In this document: positions 37,501 through 45,200 of the stretch, piece after piece
Position numbering within the stretch: the first letter of the stretch is position 1
How the letters are laid out: every line of letters begins with the position of its first letter
Source: Bacteroidaceae bacterium
Lineage (GTDB): Bacteria; Bacteroidota; Bacteroidia; Bacteroidales; Bacteroidaceae
DNA length: 64,000 nt
Direction of reading: 5' to 3'
NCBI GenBank assembly: GCA_017509605.1
Contig: JAFWPH010000015.1
Location: 1 to 64,000 of the forward strand
Notes under the pieces: generated by a model
The model's database searches: none
Told to the model about the DNA's origin: nothing
Seen by the model: only the letters and a program-made list of their open reading frames with translations
Program-made: the position numbers and the translations under genes

Positions 37501-38553
37501 GTCTGTCACCAGTTTCCCGTTCAGACGTGTAGTGAATACACCGAGGGCAGAAGCATACAGCCGTGCGTAAGCCACAGTCTTTTCTTCTGACACATTGAAA
37601 TTACAGCCAAAATAGGGAACGTTGGTGTCGTCCGTGTAACTGGGGGCATCCGCTTTTTCCACTTGATATATAATGGTGTAGTCTGCCGATGTCAAGCCTG
37701 TTTCTATGCTGTAGCTCGAGGGAAAGTTGGCGGCCTTTTTATCATTGTTCATAGCTGGGGCGTCCTGGCGAGGATAAAGCACAAGACGTGCGATTTCTTC
37801 AGCTTGCCCCAAATCTGCCACGATGTCGGTGGAAGTGACGTTTTGAGTGGTGGTGAAACCATTCGTGTTGCCACCTGTTATCACTCCGTCGTTGATATAT
37901 CTGATGCTCCAGCCATAGTTCGTGAGTTCCCAGGCGTTGGAAGCTGTGAACTTGGCTTCGCGCGCTACGTTCTTTCCCTCCTTGTTGTAGATTTCTATTT
38001 CTGCTATTTGCACAAATCCGTAGTTGGGGTCACTTGCTGCATGAGGACCCGAAGCCGTGACTTTCAGTTTTACGTAGCGGGCATTTACAGAACCGTCTGT
38101 GGGCGTGATTTCCACAATGGCCTTGTAGGGTTGACGTTTTGCTGCTATCCATTCGGCGTTAGCCCATTCTTCTTGCGTAAGTATTCCTGTTTCGAAGCAG
38201 CTCTGGCCATCTCCAAGCGAGTTGCCTTTCTGGTCTGTTACGGAAACCGTCCAGTTGTATTTGTGACGGCTTTCAAGTGATGGCCCCTCATAAGGAACAT
38301 CTGTTTGCTGGGTGCTTTCCCTTTTCCCACTGTTCCATACGGTGTTGCCGTTGTTGTCGGTGACGGAAATCTCGTATGTACCTTGTTTGATACCTCGTTG
38401 ATCGGAGTTGATTTTCCAACTGAATGTAGGTGTGCTTTCGATGCCTATCGGTTCGTTAAGCCCTAAGGTACGAAGTTCGGTTACTGTATCCTGTCCCATT
38501 AGTGGAATCGTTGATACAAATGCCATGATGAAAGTGTTGAATGTTTTTCTCAT
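34576..38553 (-). CDS. GH78 alpha-L-rhamnosidase, multidomain, exported
   Basis: Removes terminal alpha-L-rhamnose from plant or bacterial glycans. 1325 aa with a signal peptide (ends PLMGQ). A discoidin-like F5/8C region is inserted at about residues 155-300, followed by the rhamnosidase N-terminal and concanavalin-like domains. The (alpha/alpha)6 catalytic domain contains DCPHREKLGW near 668 (general acid Glu) and TTSLEYWD near 926 (base Glu). An Asp/Glu-rich linker near 1120 leads to a C-terminal carbohydrate-binding-like module and a sorting-type tail (YYSLSGM...GIVIRKEGGKVSKL). It is divergent from the membrane regulator at 38754, its likely controller. Confidence 0.93.
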   Translation of the reverse strand: MRKTFNTFIMAFVSTIPLMGQDTVTELRTLGLNEPIGIESTPTFSWKINSDQRGIKQGTYEISVTDNNGNTVWNSGKRESTQQTDVPYEGPSLESRHKYNWTVSVTDQKGNSLGDGQSCFETGILTQEEWANAEWIAAKRQPYKAIVEITPTDGSVNARYVKLKVTASGPHAASDPNYGFVQIAEIEIYNKEGKNVAREAKFTASNAWELTNYGWSIRYINDGVITGGNTNGFTTTQNVTSTDIVADLGQAEEIARLVLYPRQDAPAMNNDKKAANFPSSYSIETGLTSADYTIIYQVEKADAPSYTDDTNVPYFGCNFNVSEEKTVAYARLYASALGVFTTRLNGKLVTDNVLEPGESAYNKHVLYNTYDVTPLITSGNNTLLAQVAGGIANMSTMSDRFVKPELAGNTATTALRAMLYITYTDGTSDCVNTDQNWGTHQSPTTGSNWYGGESYDARLQLNGITSAGFDVSGWEKCEVVTPTFCAPSVSATTYPIGEMRAKEYEPLRVVETWPAISVTKNSSGNYLVDFGQNFAGTYSFHLKAPAGTTITLYDSELQSNNACQFEYMYEPNGATNKTLDTYTFRGDAEGETWGPEFMYHGFRYLEISGLSEEPSPSDFTAKRIRCNMEVTGHFETSNSLLNDIHRICYNGIQSQLYNTVTDCPHREKLGWLDVPNMMYQSLSYNFDVKSLLSKVTMDAFDSQGASGYVPSTVPHFMMAYDDDLNWGGAAITIPWRNFKQYGDTRLMTAYYPQMKRLIQYYGTLANGGIIRNDYSVLSDWGQETSGLTHQTSSSFTLTCTYYYLLGAMSEMATALGQTDDAKRWSELASEVKTAFNNRFFKDGVYEHGNQANYGMALYYGLVEEEFIAPVAKALAESVKANDYSIKTGEIGLRPTLMSLAANGYNDVVYKMAKKTTYPSYGYWVKQGATTSLEYWDMSLSQNHCMMDHIEEWFFAQLGGISNIGEAYDQVQIRPWIPVDMAEADITVRSPRGNVRMAWNRTEHNTSYSIEIPAGTTAEVTLPIVKGKQLMEGGKAIESSGYINNVEYSDTLVSFVLGSGVYEFTMDGSTLAEGEEDEEDDNDNPKDSDEEVTDKYILNHGFESRDTNVVPWAPTNWKLDFPDTNGEYGSLSTSDQRNVRPTEGVYDWHIWYNNNYISVRLSQTISDLLAGDYRLTGDIRCVDNAAITGKQRLFATIGSDPINEGTIYSDPYNSDGTVNIKNSDNENFNNWRTLSLEFSLKEDGPVTIGFDCPKGEGNGLGGFQVDNIRLFQVINEDITRIETMVTTPSSTTTYYSLSGMPLTVIPDNGIVIRKEGGKVSKLLIKR

Positions 38554-38615
38554 ATCGTCTGAAGAGTTTGTGATGATTGTTCTTGTTGATGCGATGTTTC
38601 GAAATATCTTGAGTG

Positions 38616-38623
38616 CAAAGGTA
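38616..38623 (-). promoter_or_regulatory. Putative -7 element of the GH78 gene
   Basis: On the minus strand TACCTTTG, an exact consensus match 63 nt before the start codon. No TTG is at the proper -33 distance, which would fit an activator-dependent promoter. Confidence 0.4.
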
Positions 38624-38741
38624 ATGTGGCGCTTGTTTGAGTAAGGTTATGTGTCAGTTCAAAATGGTCCAAAATAAGTTCATACCTTTATTTTGAGCCG
38701 ATTTTATGCTTAAAAATGAACTTATTTTCAACTTTTATCTT

Positions 38742-38749
38742 TATTTTTG
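38742..38749 (+). promoter_or_regulatory. Possible -7 element at the regulator start
   Basis: TATTTTTG followed by C, only 4 nt before the ATG at 38754. If used, the mRNA would be nearly leaderless. The match may be chance in this AT-rich stretch. Confidence 0.3.
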
Positions 38750-38753
38750 CGAC

Positions 38754-41696
38754 ATGAACAAGCTGCGATTTCACATTCTGACCCTTTTCCTTTTATGGAT
38801 TGTCCATTACCAAGTTTTGGCTCAAGGCCGATGGCGACACATTGACGGACTTCCATGCGAGGAAACGACAACTGTTGTTCAAGATTCCGATGGCTACATT
38901 TGGATCGGTAGTCGTTTGGGATTGGTTCGATACGATGGTTACCAAATCAAACTATATCGTAATGATATGTCCCATCCTCATGCTTTCAGCTCATGCGACA
39001 TCAAGGCTATATCATGCGATAGTGATGGACACATTTATGCTGGTTCTTTTTTCGGCCTCAATATATTGTCTAAGCGTTCCAATAGAATCGATGCACTACA
39101 TTTCACACCAAGCGATTATATCAACTCCGTGTTCTACTGCGCTGATGGTAAACTATGGGTCGGTACAGGAAATGGACTTTATGTTGTGAATAGGGATCGT
39201 CAAATCATGCGGATGGAATCTGTACCTCTTGATGACGTGCTGTATATTTGCGATTTTGCTGATAGGGAAGTTGTGGTGGTTACCAGTCATTATGGCGTCT
39301 TTCGCATCAGCAGGAACGGAAAGGGTACTTTGATAGAAGGAACAGAATCGCTGAAACCTCGTTGTGCATATACTGATAGGGAATCAATACTCTGGATAGG
39401 CACAGATAGAAATGGGTTATATCAATACACTGCATCCGGACAACTCGTCAAACGTGCCGACTTCCCGGGTTCCGTCATCAATGACATTGTTATAAACCCT
39501 TCAAGACAGGGCCTCCTTCTTGCAACAGACAGAGGTGTCCTTTCATACTGTGAGCGTACTACCCAAAAGGACTTGATGGATAAAAACATACTGAGTCTGT
39601 ATAAGGACAGGGACGATAACGTATGGGCTGCCACCGAAGGGCAAGGCGTTTTTTTTATGCCGAATCAAGGTTATCCTTTTTCTGTAGAAGAGAGGCCATT
39701 CACTCATCAGACAATGCCCATTTTATCTCAGTTCCATGTAGGTCAACTTGCTGACACTGTGCTCTGGAAAAACATATCCCGCATCAATGCCGTTTTTCAG
39801 GATGGGCGAGACGAAACATACATTGGAACATGGAATAATGGCCTCTACGTCATTGAGGATGGGCGAGTGAGCCGTCATATCACTACGGACAACTCCACTT
39901 GGCTCAAAGACAACTCCATTTATTCGATTGCCGATATAGGAAAAGGCGAGGTGCTGATTTCGACATGGAACGGCATCTACACATTGTCTAAACATGGTGA
40001 GGGTACGTTTGTAGGCCGTCTTAGGAATACAGACCTCAGTTCCATCCATGCCCTTACTGTGTTCGCTAAATCACCCGATGATGTGTGGTTGGGACTTGTG
40101 GGAGGCATCGTCCATATCAAGGGTGATCTTCATCGCCCTGAGACTACTTCCATCAAACTATATACTCATGTCAATCAATCTGCAGTGGATGATCCACCAA
40201 ACGTGGCAGAACTGGCTGACCGCCATGACGAGACTGGAGATTATCAGTTGGGCGGTATCTTCAGAATCGTGGCAGATAAGAATGGGAGAATATGGGCATG
40301 TACCAGTGAGCCAGGACTGCTCCTTTTCGATGCTGAGCACGACCGTTTCAAGAGTGTCAGCCAGCAGATGGGTATTCTTGGGGACAATGTGCATAGTCTG
40401 GATATCGACAACTTCGGCAATTTCTGGATGACGACCAACTATGGAATACTACAGATGAAAATCGATGAGAATTGCCTGCCTGTCGGGTACAAACTATTTA
40501 CAATGGCAGACGGATTGCCAACCAATTATTTCGGCAGTACAATGAGTACTGTTCTGGAAGACGGTACCTTGTGTTTTGTCAATCGCGACCATATAATCAC
40601 CACCACTCCGAAGGATTTGTTAGAACATCACTACAGGCAGAAGGTGTTTGTGTCAGATATACAAGTCAATGGATTATCTTTATCCAGCAATACCACAGAC
40701 TCACTATCCTTGCTGCCATATTCGGACCACATTGTTCTTGCACACAACCAAAACAACATCACCCTGCGATTGGCAACCCTTTCTTATGGTCAGGAATCAT
40801 CCATACGCTATGCGTATTGTTTGCATGGTTTTGATACCGACTACCGGCAAACAGACATGGGAGTAAATAGTATCAGTTACAACCAATTGCCACCAGGTAC
40901 TTATAGGTTGTCTTATAGAGTGCAGATGAATGGTGTGATTCAGGAAGAAAACGAACAGTACATGGTCATCGAGATCCTGCAGCCTTTGTGGTGGAGGTGG
41001 TGGGCACGAGGCATTTATGTGCTGATACTTGGTGGTTTAGCATATATCGTTTTTCATAACATACGTGATAGAAGACATAAAAAACGTCAGTTGAAACTCT
41101 TGGAAATGGAGAAGATGAAGCAGCAGGAAGTATATCAAAAGAAAATGCAACTCTATTCTAAGATGCTACATGAGTTTCTCACCCCACTGAAGTTGATGAA
41201 CGAAATGCTTCATGACCTTCATAAGAAGGTTCGTCCCTCCTTACAAGCCACACTTTTTATGCTGACCAATCAGGCCGACAGACTTGAAGAGGCCATGACC
41301 ACTATCGTGGATGTAAAAGAGGACGCCTTTGCACAAGAGACTATGCAGAAGGCTGAAGATCTCTCCTTAGTGGACCGGGATTTCTTGAGGCGTTGTACAG
41401 AATCGGTCAACAATCATCTTTCCGACGCTGAGTACTCGCATCTTGTTATGATGGAGGAGGTGGGCGCTTCCCATGCCACACTCTATCGAAAACTGAAGGC
41501 TCTTACGGGTATGGATGCCACTTCTTTTATACGAACAGTGCGCATGAGGACTGCATGTCAGATTCTGGAACACACCCCCGACATCCGCATCAACGAACTG
41601 GCAGAACGTGTCGGTTACAGCAATCCCAAATATTTTTCCACTTGCTTTAAAAAAGAGTTTGGAGTCTCACCAAAGGACTACGTTGCCAAAGGGTGA
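38754..41696 (+). CDS. Hybrid-sensor-like membrane regulator lacking kinase ATPase and receiver domains
   Basis: 980 aa from the ATG at 38754, which gives a clean signal peptide (24 residues, ends QVLAQ); an ATG at 38706 is possible. Order: periplasmic two-component-regulator propeller repeats (about 30-690, for example YIWIGSRLGLVRYDG and LWIGTDRNGLYQY), a Y_Y_Y domain (about 690-745), one membrane helix (about 750-772), a coiled coil, a DHp-like stretch with the H-box HEFLTPL (His806), then directly an AraC-type helix-turn-helix (about 880-980). Canonical hybrid systems of this class run to about 1300-1400 aa with an ATP-binding kinase domain and a receiver; both are missing here without any frameshift. 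It probably senses a glycan breakdown product and controls the divergent GH78 gene. Confidence 0.88.
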   Translation: MNKLRFHILTLFLLWIVHYQVLAQGRWRHIDGLPCEETTTVVQDSDGYIWIGSRLGLVRYDGYQIKLYRNDMSHPHAFSSCDIKAISCDSDGHIYAGSFFGLNILSKRSNRIDALHFTPSDYINSVFYCADGKLWVGTGNGLYVVNRDRQIMRMESVPLDDVLYICDFADREVVVVTSHYGVFRISRNGKGTLIEGTESLKPRCAYTDRESILWIGTDRNGLYQYTASGQLVKRADFPGSVINDIVINPSRQGLLLATDRGVLSYCERTTQKDLMDKNILSLYKDRDDNVWAATEGQGVFFMPNQGYPFSVEERPFTHQTMPILSQFHVGQLADTVLWKNISRINAVFQDGRDETYIGTWNNGLYVIEDGRVSRHITTDNSTWLKDNSIYSIADIGKGEVLISTWNGIYTLSKHGEGTFVGRLRNTDLSSIHALTVFAKSPDDVWLGLVGGIVHIKGDLHRPETTSIKLYTHVNQSAVDDPPNVAELADRHDETGDYQLGGIFRIVADKNGRIWACTSEPGLLLFDAEHDRFKSVSQQMGILGDNVHSLDIDNFGNFWMTTNYGILQMKIDENCLPVGYKLFTMADGLPTNYFGSTMSTVLEDGTLCFVNRDHIITTTPKDLLEHHYRQKVFVSDIQVNGLSLSSNTTDSLSLLPYSDHIVLAHNQNNITLRLATLSYGQESSIRYAYCLHGFDTDYRQTDMGVNSISYNQLPPGTYRLSYRVQMNGVIQEENEQYMVIEILQPLWWRWWARGIYVLILGGLAYIVFHNIRDRRHKKRQLKLLEMEKMKQQEVYQKKMQLYSKMLHEFLTPLKLMNEMLHDLHKKVRPSLQATLFMLTNQADRLEEAMTTIVDVKEDAFAQETMQKAEDLSLVDRDFLRRCTESVNNHLSDAEYSHLVMMEEVGASHATLYRKLKALTGMDATSFIRTVRMRTACQILEHTPDIRINELAERVGYSNPKYFSTCFKKEFGVSPKDYVAKG

Positions 41697-41753
41697 TTGT
41701 CCTTCTTCTCTCTCACGTTTGCCGCCTTGGGTGCGGTTTCATGGATATATGGA

Positions 41754-41793
41754 AAAAAGAGGCAGGGTAACAATTTCCACCCTGCCTCTTTTT
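41754..41793. terminator. Bidirectional terminator
   Basis: A stem of AAAAAGAGGCAGGGT (41754-41768) with ACCCTGCCTCTTTTT (41779-41793) lies between the converging regulator and barrel-protein genes. Confidence 0.9.
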
Positions 41794-41820
41794 AGGTTCT
41801 TAGAGCTTGCACCTCGATTC

Positions 41821-42375
41821 TTAGAACTTATATCTCACACCGGCGCAGAGGATACCTTTTTCACCAAAACCCAGTTCGCAGAAGCCACGGAATGCGCTAC
41901 CGAACTCCACACCGAGGGCTGTTGCCTGCCACATGAAATCAGTCGTGCTTTCTTCTTTAGCGTCAGAATGATTCGTGCCGTCGACTTTCGTCTGCATGAT
42001 GATCATACCTGCTGCCAGTTCTGAGTACAATCCGAAATGATCGCGGCGAAGCCAATTGAACTTCACTGCCGGCATGACGGTGTAGTAGTTTGCTTTGAAA
42101 CTGGAATGGTCATACTTACATCCAGCTATTGATGCCACAGCACCAACGCCAACCACTGGCGACACATGGTAGAAATACTCGATACCTATAGGCCCCCAGA
42201 AGCCCGACTGGTCATCGCTGCTGAAGCTGAAAGCACCTGCATAAGTTGATACGATATCGGAAGCGGAACCGAAACCATAGTAGATACCAATCTCATTCTT
42301 AGGCTCATAGCTTTGTGCCTTCAGACTCATTGTAGCCATCATGGCGGCCACGACCATTAAAAGAATCTTTTTCAT
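41821..42375 (-). CDS. Small outer-membrane beta-barrel protein
   Basis: A 184-aa exported protein with a signal peptide (MKKILLMVVAAMMATMSLKAQ). The mature part has amphipathic strands (NEIGIYYGFGSASD, GIEYFYHVSPVVGVGAVAS, GLYSELAAGMIIM) and ends in an aromatic residue (VRYKF), as outer-membrane barrels do. It resembles the OmpW/opacity-like group. The role is unknown. It is monocistronic with a consensus promoter. Confidence 0.8.
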   Translation of the reverse strand: MKKILLMVVAAMMATMSLKAQSYEPKNEIGIYYGFGSASDIVSTYAGAFSFSSDDQSGFWGPIGIEYFYHVSPVVGVGAVASIAGCKYDHSSFKANYYTVMPAVKFNWLRRDHFGLYSELAAGMIIMQTKVDGTNHSDAKEESTTDFMWQATALGVEFGSAFRGFCELGFGEKGILCAGVRYKF

Positions 42376-42437
42376 TTTTGTTGTTATAATATAGGGAACT
42401 TATTGACCTGCTATTGGCGATTTTTTTATTTTGGCTG

Positions 42438-42467
42438 CAAAATTAGCTCTTTTTTCTTGGATGACAA
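42438..42467 (-). promoter_or_regulatory. Putative promoter of the 41821 barrel gene
   Basis: On the minus strand TTG (42467-42465) lies 19 nt before TAATTTTG (42445-42438). Confidence 0.55.
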
Positions 42468-42567
42468 TGAGTTTCATCAGAAAACTTGTTTTTTCCCCAT
42501 TTTTCAGGCTATGAATGTCGATATGATCTAACCGAAAACCGTTGTAGGATCTTAATAATGGTGTTTG

Positions 42568-42602
42568 TTTGTATGAAATCTCAGCAGAAAACCATATCTT
42601 TG
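42568..42602 (+). promoter_or_regulatory. Possible promoter of the lipoprotein gene
   Basis: TTTG (42568-42571) and TATCTTTG (42595-42602) are separated by 23 nt, slightly long for the consensus. Confidence 0.35.
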
Positions 42603-42725
42603 TCATCGAGTTTGGACGACTATGGATATGAAATTTGTCATCAATTACGTCATTTTTCAAGTTCTGTGATGCAAGTTTTTTCGTACCACTGCATTTAAAC
42701 TACAGACGATTCGATGTACAAGCTT

Positions 42726-43841
42726 ATGAAAAGGAGAATAACTGAATACTACAAATGGTTCGCCACAGGAATGCTCATCATCTCAATTACCTCATGTGCT
42801 ACGATGTTTTCCGGCACAAGAGCCGACATCATGATTGATGGAGATGTGGATGAACCATTGACCATCCTCAGCAGTCATGCAGAGTATCAGGATGTCACCC
42901 TTCCCACCATTGTCGAGGTGAAACGCAAGCATCTCGACGGGCAGCATATCCAGATTACTTCTGAACATCATACCTTCGACGACATCGTGCTGGAGAAGGC
43001 GTTTAATGCGTGGGCTTTGCTAAGTGTCTATACAGGTGCTTTGGGTTGTATCGACTTATTTACCAATGCGGTCAGTAAGCCCAAATACGACAACTTCTAC
43101 ATTACACCGTCGGACAAGACGGCAGATGACTCACTTCGCAGACCCGCTACGGTAACCATACCATTGTACTCGTCTAAGTACAGAGCACAGCTCAGGTCAA
43201 AGTTGTTACCTGAAAAGCCCTTGCGTCATGAAATCAATGGGACTATTGGACTCGGCATCAACCAGGCAGACCATTACACAGAACATTTTATCAACGGTTT
43301 CACGAAACGCTATCACATGAAACCTGAAGACGGGTGTATGGATCTCACTGGTGAGAGTTACATCGTTGGAAAATTGGAGTATCACTACCGTTTCGACAAG
43401 AAATGGGATTTCGGTGCCATGATGGCATGGGGTGTCTCTAACGAAAACTACGATGACAGTTATTATTATTATGACAACGAACAGAAAAGATTAAGATCCA
43501 TCTTTGGCGATGGTCACGAAAGGTGTACGTTCTTCTCTTTTGCGCCATCGGTAAGATACACTTGGTATGAGACACCCAAATACCGTCTGTTCTCCCGTGT
43601 GGCCTTGGGCGCGATGCGCCATCACCTGAGTTTTGATGTGGATCAATGGGAAAACAATGACCCAAACACTTCAATCTGTCGTCTTGTCAATGAAGAATAT
43701 TACGCCGAAACCAAATGGCGCATGGCTTATCAAATTTCTCCCATAGGCATCTGTGTGGGTGCCCACAATCTAAAGTTTATCGCTGAATTAGGTTATGGAT
43801 GTCTTGGGGTGTTGAACATGGGTGTCTGTGTGAGTTTTTAA
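42726..43841 (+). CDS. Lipoprotein of unknown function with barrel-like C-terminus
   Basis: 371 aa from the ATG at 42726; an in-frame ATG at 42714 adds four residues. A lipoprotein signal is visible (LIISITSC, Cys as lipid anchor, residue 24). The N-terminal mature part (SGTRADIMIDGDVDEPLTI) resembles lipoproteins that carry a short beta-rich PEGA-like domain. After about residue 165 aromatic-rich strands (VGKLEYHYRFDKKWDFGAMMAWGVS) and a final VCVSF suggest a barrel or beta sandwich. Function is not recognised. Confidence 0.7.
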   Translation: MKRRITEYYKWFATGMLIISITSCATMFSGTRADIMIDGDVDEPLTILSSHAEYQDVTLPTIVEVKRKHLDGQHIQITSEHHTFDDIVLEKAFNAWALLSVYTGALGCIDLFTNAVSKPKYDNFYITPSDKTADDSLRRPATVTIPLYSSKYRAQLRSKLLPEKPLRHEINGTIGLGINQADHYTEHFINGFTKRYHMKPEDGCMDLTGESYIVGKLEYHYRFDKKWDFGAMMAWGVSNENYDDSYYYYDNEQKRLRSIFGDGHERCTFFSFAPSVRYTWYETPKYRLFSRVALGAMRHHLSFDVDQWENNDPNTSICRLVNEEYYAETKWRMAYQISPIGICVGAHNLKFIAELGYGCLGVLNMGVCVSF

Positions 43842-43922
43842 GGTTATCCATATCCATCATATCCGAATCCTGAACTAAATGACTTTTAATTGAATAAATT
43901 CCCCGTTTTGTGTGTTTTTTTC

Positions 43923-43930
43923 TATCTTTG
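43923..43930 (+). promoter_or_regulatory. Putative -7 element of the DUF418 gene
   Basis: TATCTTTG followed by C, 45 nt before the ATG. No well-spaced TTG. Confidence 0.4.
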
Positions 43931-43975
43931 CACTCACAAAAACGCAAAAGACAAGATAAAAAGACAATAAAGGCG

Positions 43976-45076
43976 ATGGATGGTAAACCAATTAACAAGA
44001 GCAACCGCATCACATCCATAGATTCGTTGCGAGCTTTCGTGTTGCTCGGTGTGTTCTTCACACACACATGGGCTGGTTTTTCCGTAAAGAACGCATACGT
44101 TCTCTCTTCCACGTCGGACAGGGTGATAGATCTCTTCATCAGGGAATGCCTGCAGTTTAAGTGCGCTATGATTTTCAACATGCTCTTCGGCATCAGTTTC
44201 TATCTTATCTTGCGCAATCCCGCCAACAGCAGTGGCAAGTTTGTATGGCGATGTTTCCTGCTGGCTATTTTCGGCATATTGCTCAAATTTTTCTATTGGC
44301 CGGATGCACTGATGTGGTATGGATTCTGTGGTATGTTCTTAGTGGCTTTTCGACATTTGTCTGTGAAAGGATTGGTCTTGTCTGTCATCTTTTTTTATGC
44401 ATTGGCAATTGTTTTGTCTTCCCATGCCATCGGGTCGTTTTTATTCAACAATTACATCTCCGATTTTAACCGATATGATGAACATGTCAGTTTTGCAGAT
44501 GCTTTTAGGTGGTGGCCGGCGGCCATCTTCGTCTATTTGCGACACATGTTCAACAACGGCATCTTTTACACGTTTGCCAATTTCCTGATAGGTTATGCTC
44601 TATGCAAATCGGGATTGGTGGAAAGAATGGACAGATGTGTATCAATCACTACCGTTATCGTCGCCTTTTTGGCGCATCTTCCTTTCCTCTTCATTCCCTA
44701 TGAACACAACGTTTCCTTCGTCTTGAAAGCACCTGTGGTTTTGACGGGAGCTTTTTTCTATGCCGTTTTGTTCGTCTATATTTACAATCGTCATCCCTTT
44801 CATCAGTTCCTCAGACTGTTTGAACCTTACGGACGGCTTGGACTTACCAATTACTCGATGCAAGGGGTTGTTGGAGTGATAGCGCTTTGTCATTGTGGCT
44901 TGGGATTCATGCAACTGAGCCTCACTTCACTCTTGTTTCTTGCATTGTGCTTTTTCATCTTCCAGGCATGTTTCTCCTATTGGTGGCTGCAAAGATTCAC
45001 ATACGGGCCTTTTGAGTATTTATGGCGTTGTGCTATCGAGAGGAAATGGCTTCCTTGGCGGAAAAAACTTTGTTGA
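43976..45076 (+). CDS. DUF418-family membrane protein
   Basis: 366 aa from the ATG at 43976; an earlier in-frame start would precede the promoter. About ten membrane segments. The N-terminus SNRITSIDSLRAFVLLGVFFTHTW has the R-x-x-x-x-D-x-x-R-x-x-x-L-x-G-[IV]-x-x-x-H pattern shared by DUF418 and acyltransferase-3 proteins. The C-terminal half has the DUF418 signatures GRLGLTNYSMQ and YGPFEYLWR. These proteins are suspected transporters or membrane acyltransferases. The next gene, a glycosyltransferase, starts 124 nt later with its own promoter. Confidence 0.85.
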   Translation: MDGKPINKSNRITSIDSLRAFVLLGVFFTHTWAGFSVKNAYVLSSTSDRVIDLFIRECLQFKCAMIFNMLFGISFYLILRNPANSSGKFVWRCFLLAIFGILLKFFYWPDALMWYGFCGMFLVAFRHLSVKGLVLSVIFFYALAIVLSSHAIGSFLFNNYISDFNRYDEHVSFADAFRWWPAAIFVYLRHMFNNGIFYTFANFLIGYALCKSGLVERMDRCVSITTVIVAFLAHLPFLFIPYEHNVSFVLKAPVVLTGAFFYAVLFVYIYNRHPFHQFLRLFEPYGRLGLTNYSMQGVVGVIALCHCGLGFMQLSLTSLLFLALCFFIFQACFSYWWLQRFTYGPFEYLWRCAIERKWLPWRKKLC

Positions 45077-45081
45077 TTTCA

Positions 45082-45111
45082 TTGATACTACGATAAATAA
45101 TTGTAATTTTG
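45082..45111 (+). promoter_or_regulatory. Putative promoter of the glycosyltransferase gene
   Basis: TTG (45082-45084) lies 19 nt before TAATTTTG (45104-45111). Confidence 0.55.
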
Positions 45112-45125
45112 TCATTTGAAAAAAC

Positions 45126-45182
45126 ATGATTAAAACGACCACAAAATACGGAATGGCGATGTTTGGTGAGTGGGGAGGATAA
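45126..45182 (+). CDS. Possible 18-codon upstream ORF
   Basis: An ATG about 9 nt after the predicted transcription start opens an 18-codon frame (MIKTTTKYGMAMFGEWGG) that stops 18 nt before the glycosyltransferase ATG. It lies fully inside the predicted leader. It may be a leader peptide or chance; no regulatory repeat of codons is evident. Confidence 0.25.
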   Translation: MIKTTTKYGMAMFGEWGG

Positions 45183-45200
45183 CTTAATTTATTGGTATAG

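Larger units (their letters stand above)
42376..42713. other. Divergent intergenic region
   Basis: No coding frame is supported. It holds the promoter of the barrel gene (42438-42467, minus) and a TATCTTTG element (42595-42602, plus) ahead of the lipoprotein gene, whose leader would be about 115 nt. Confidence 0.5.

Noticed and set aside
42486-42698. 70-codon frame in the intergenic region before the lipoprotein gene
   Set aside because: It spans the predicted -7 element, has no recognisable features and an atypical composition.
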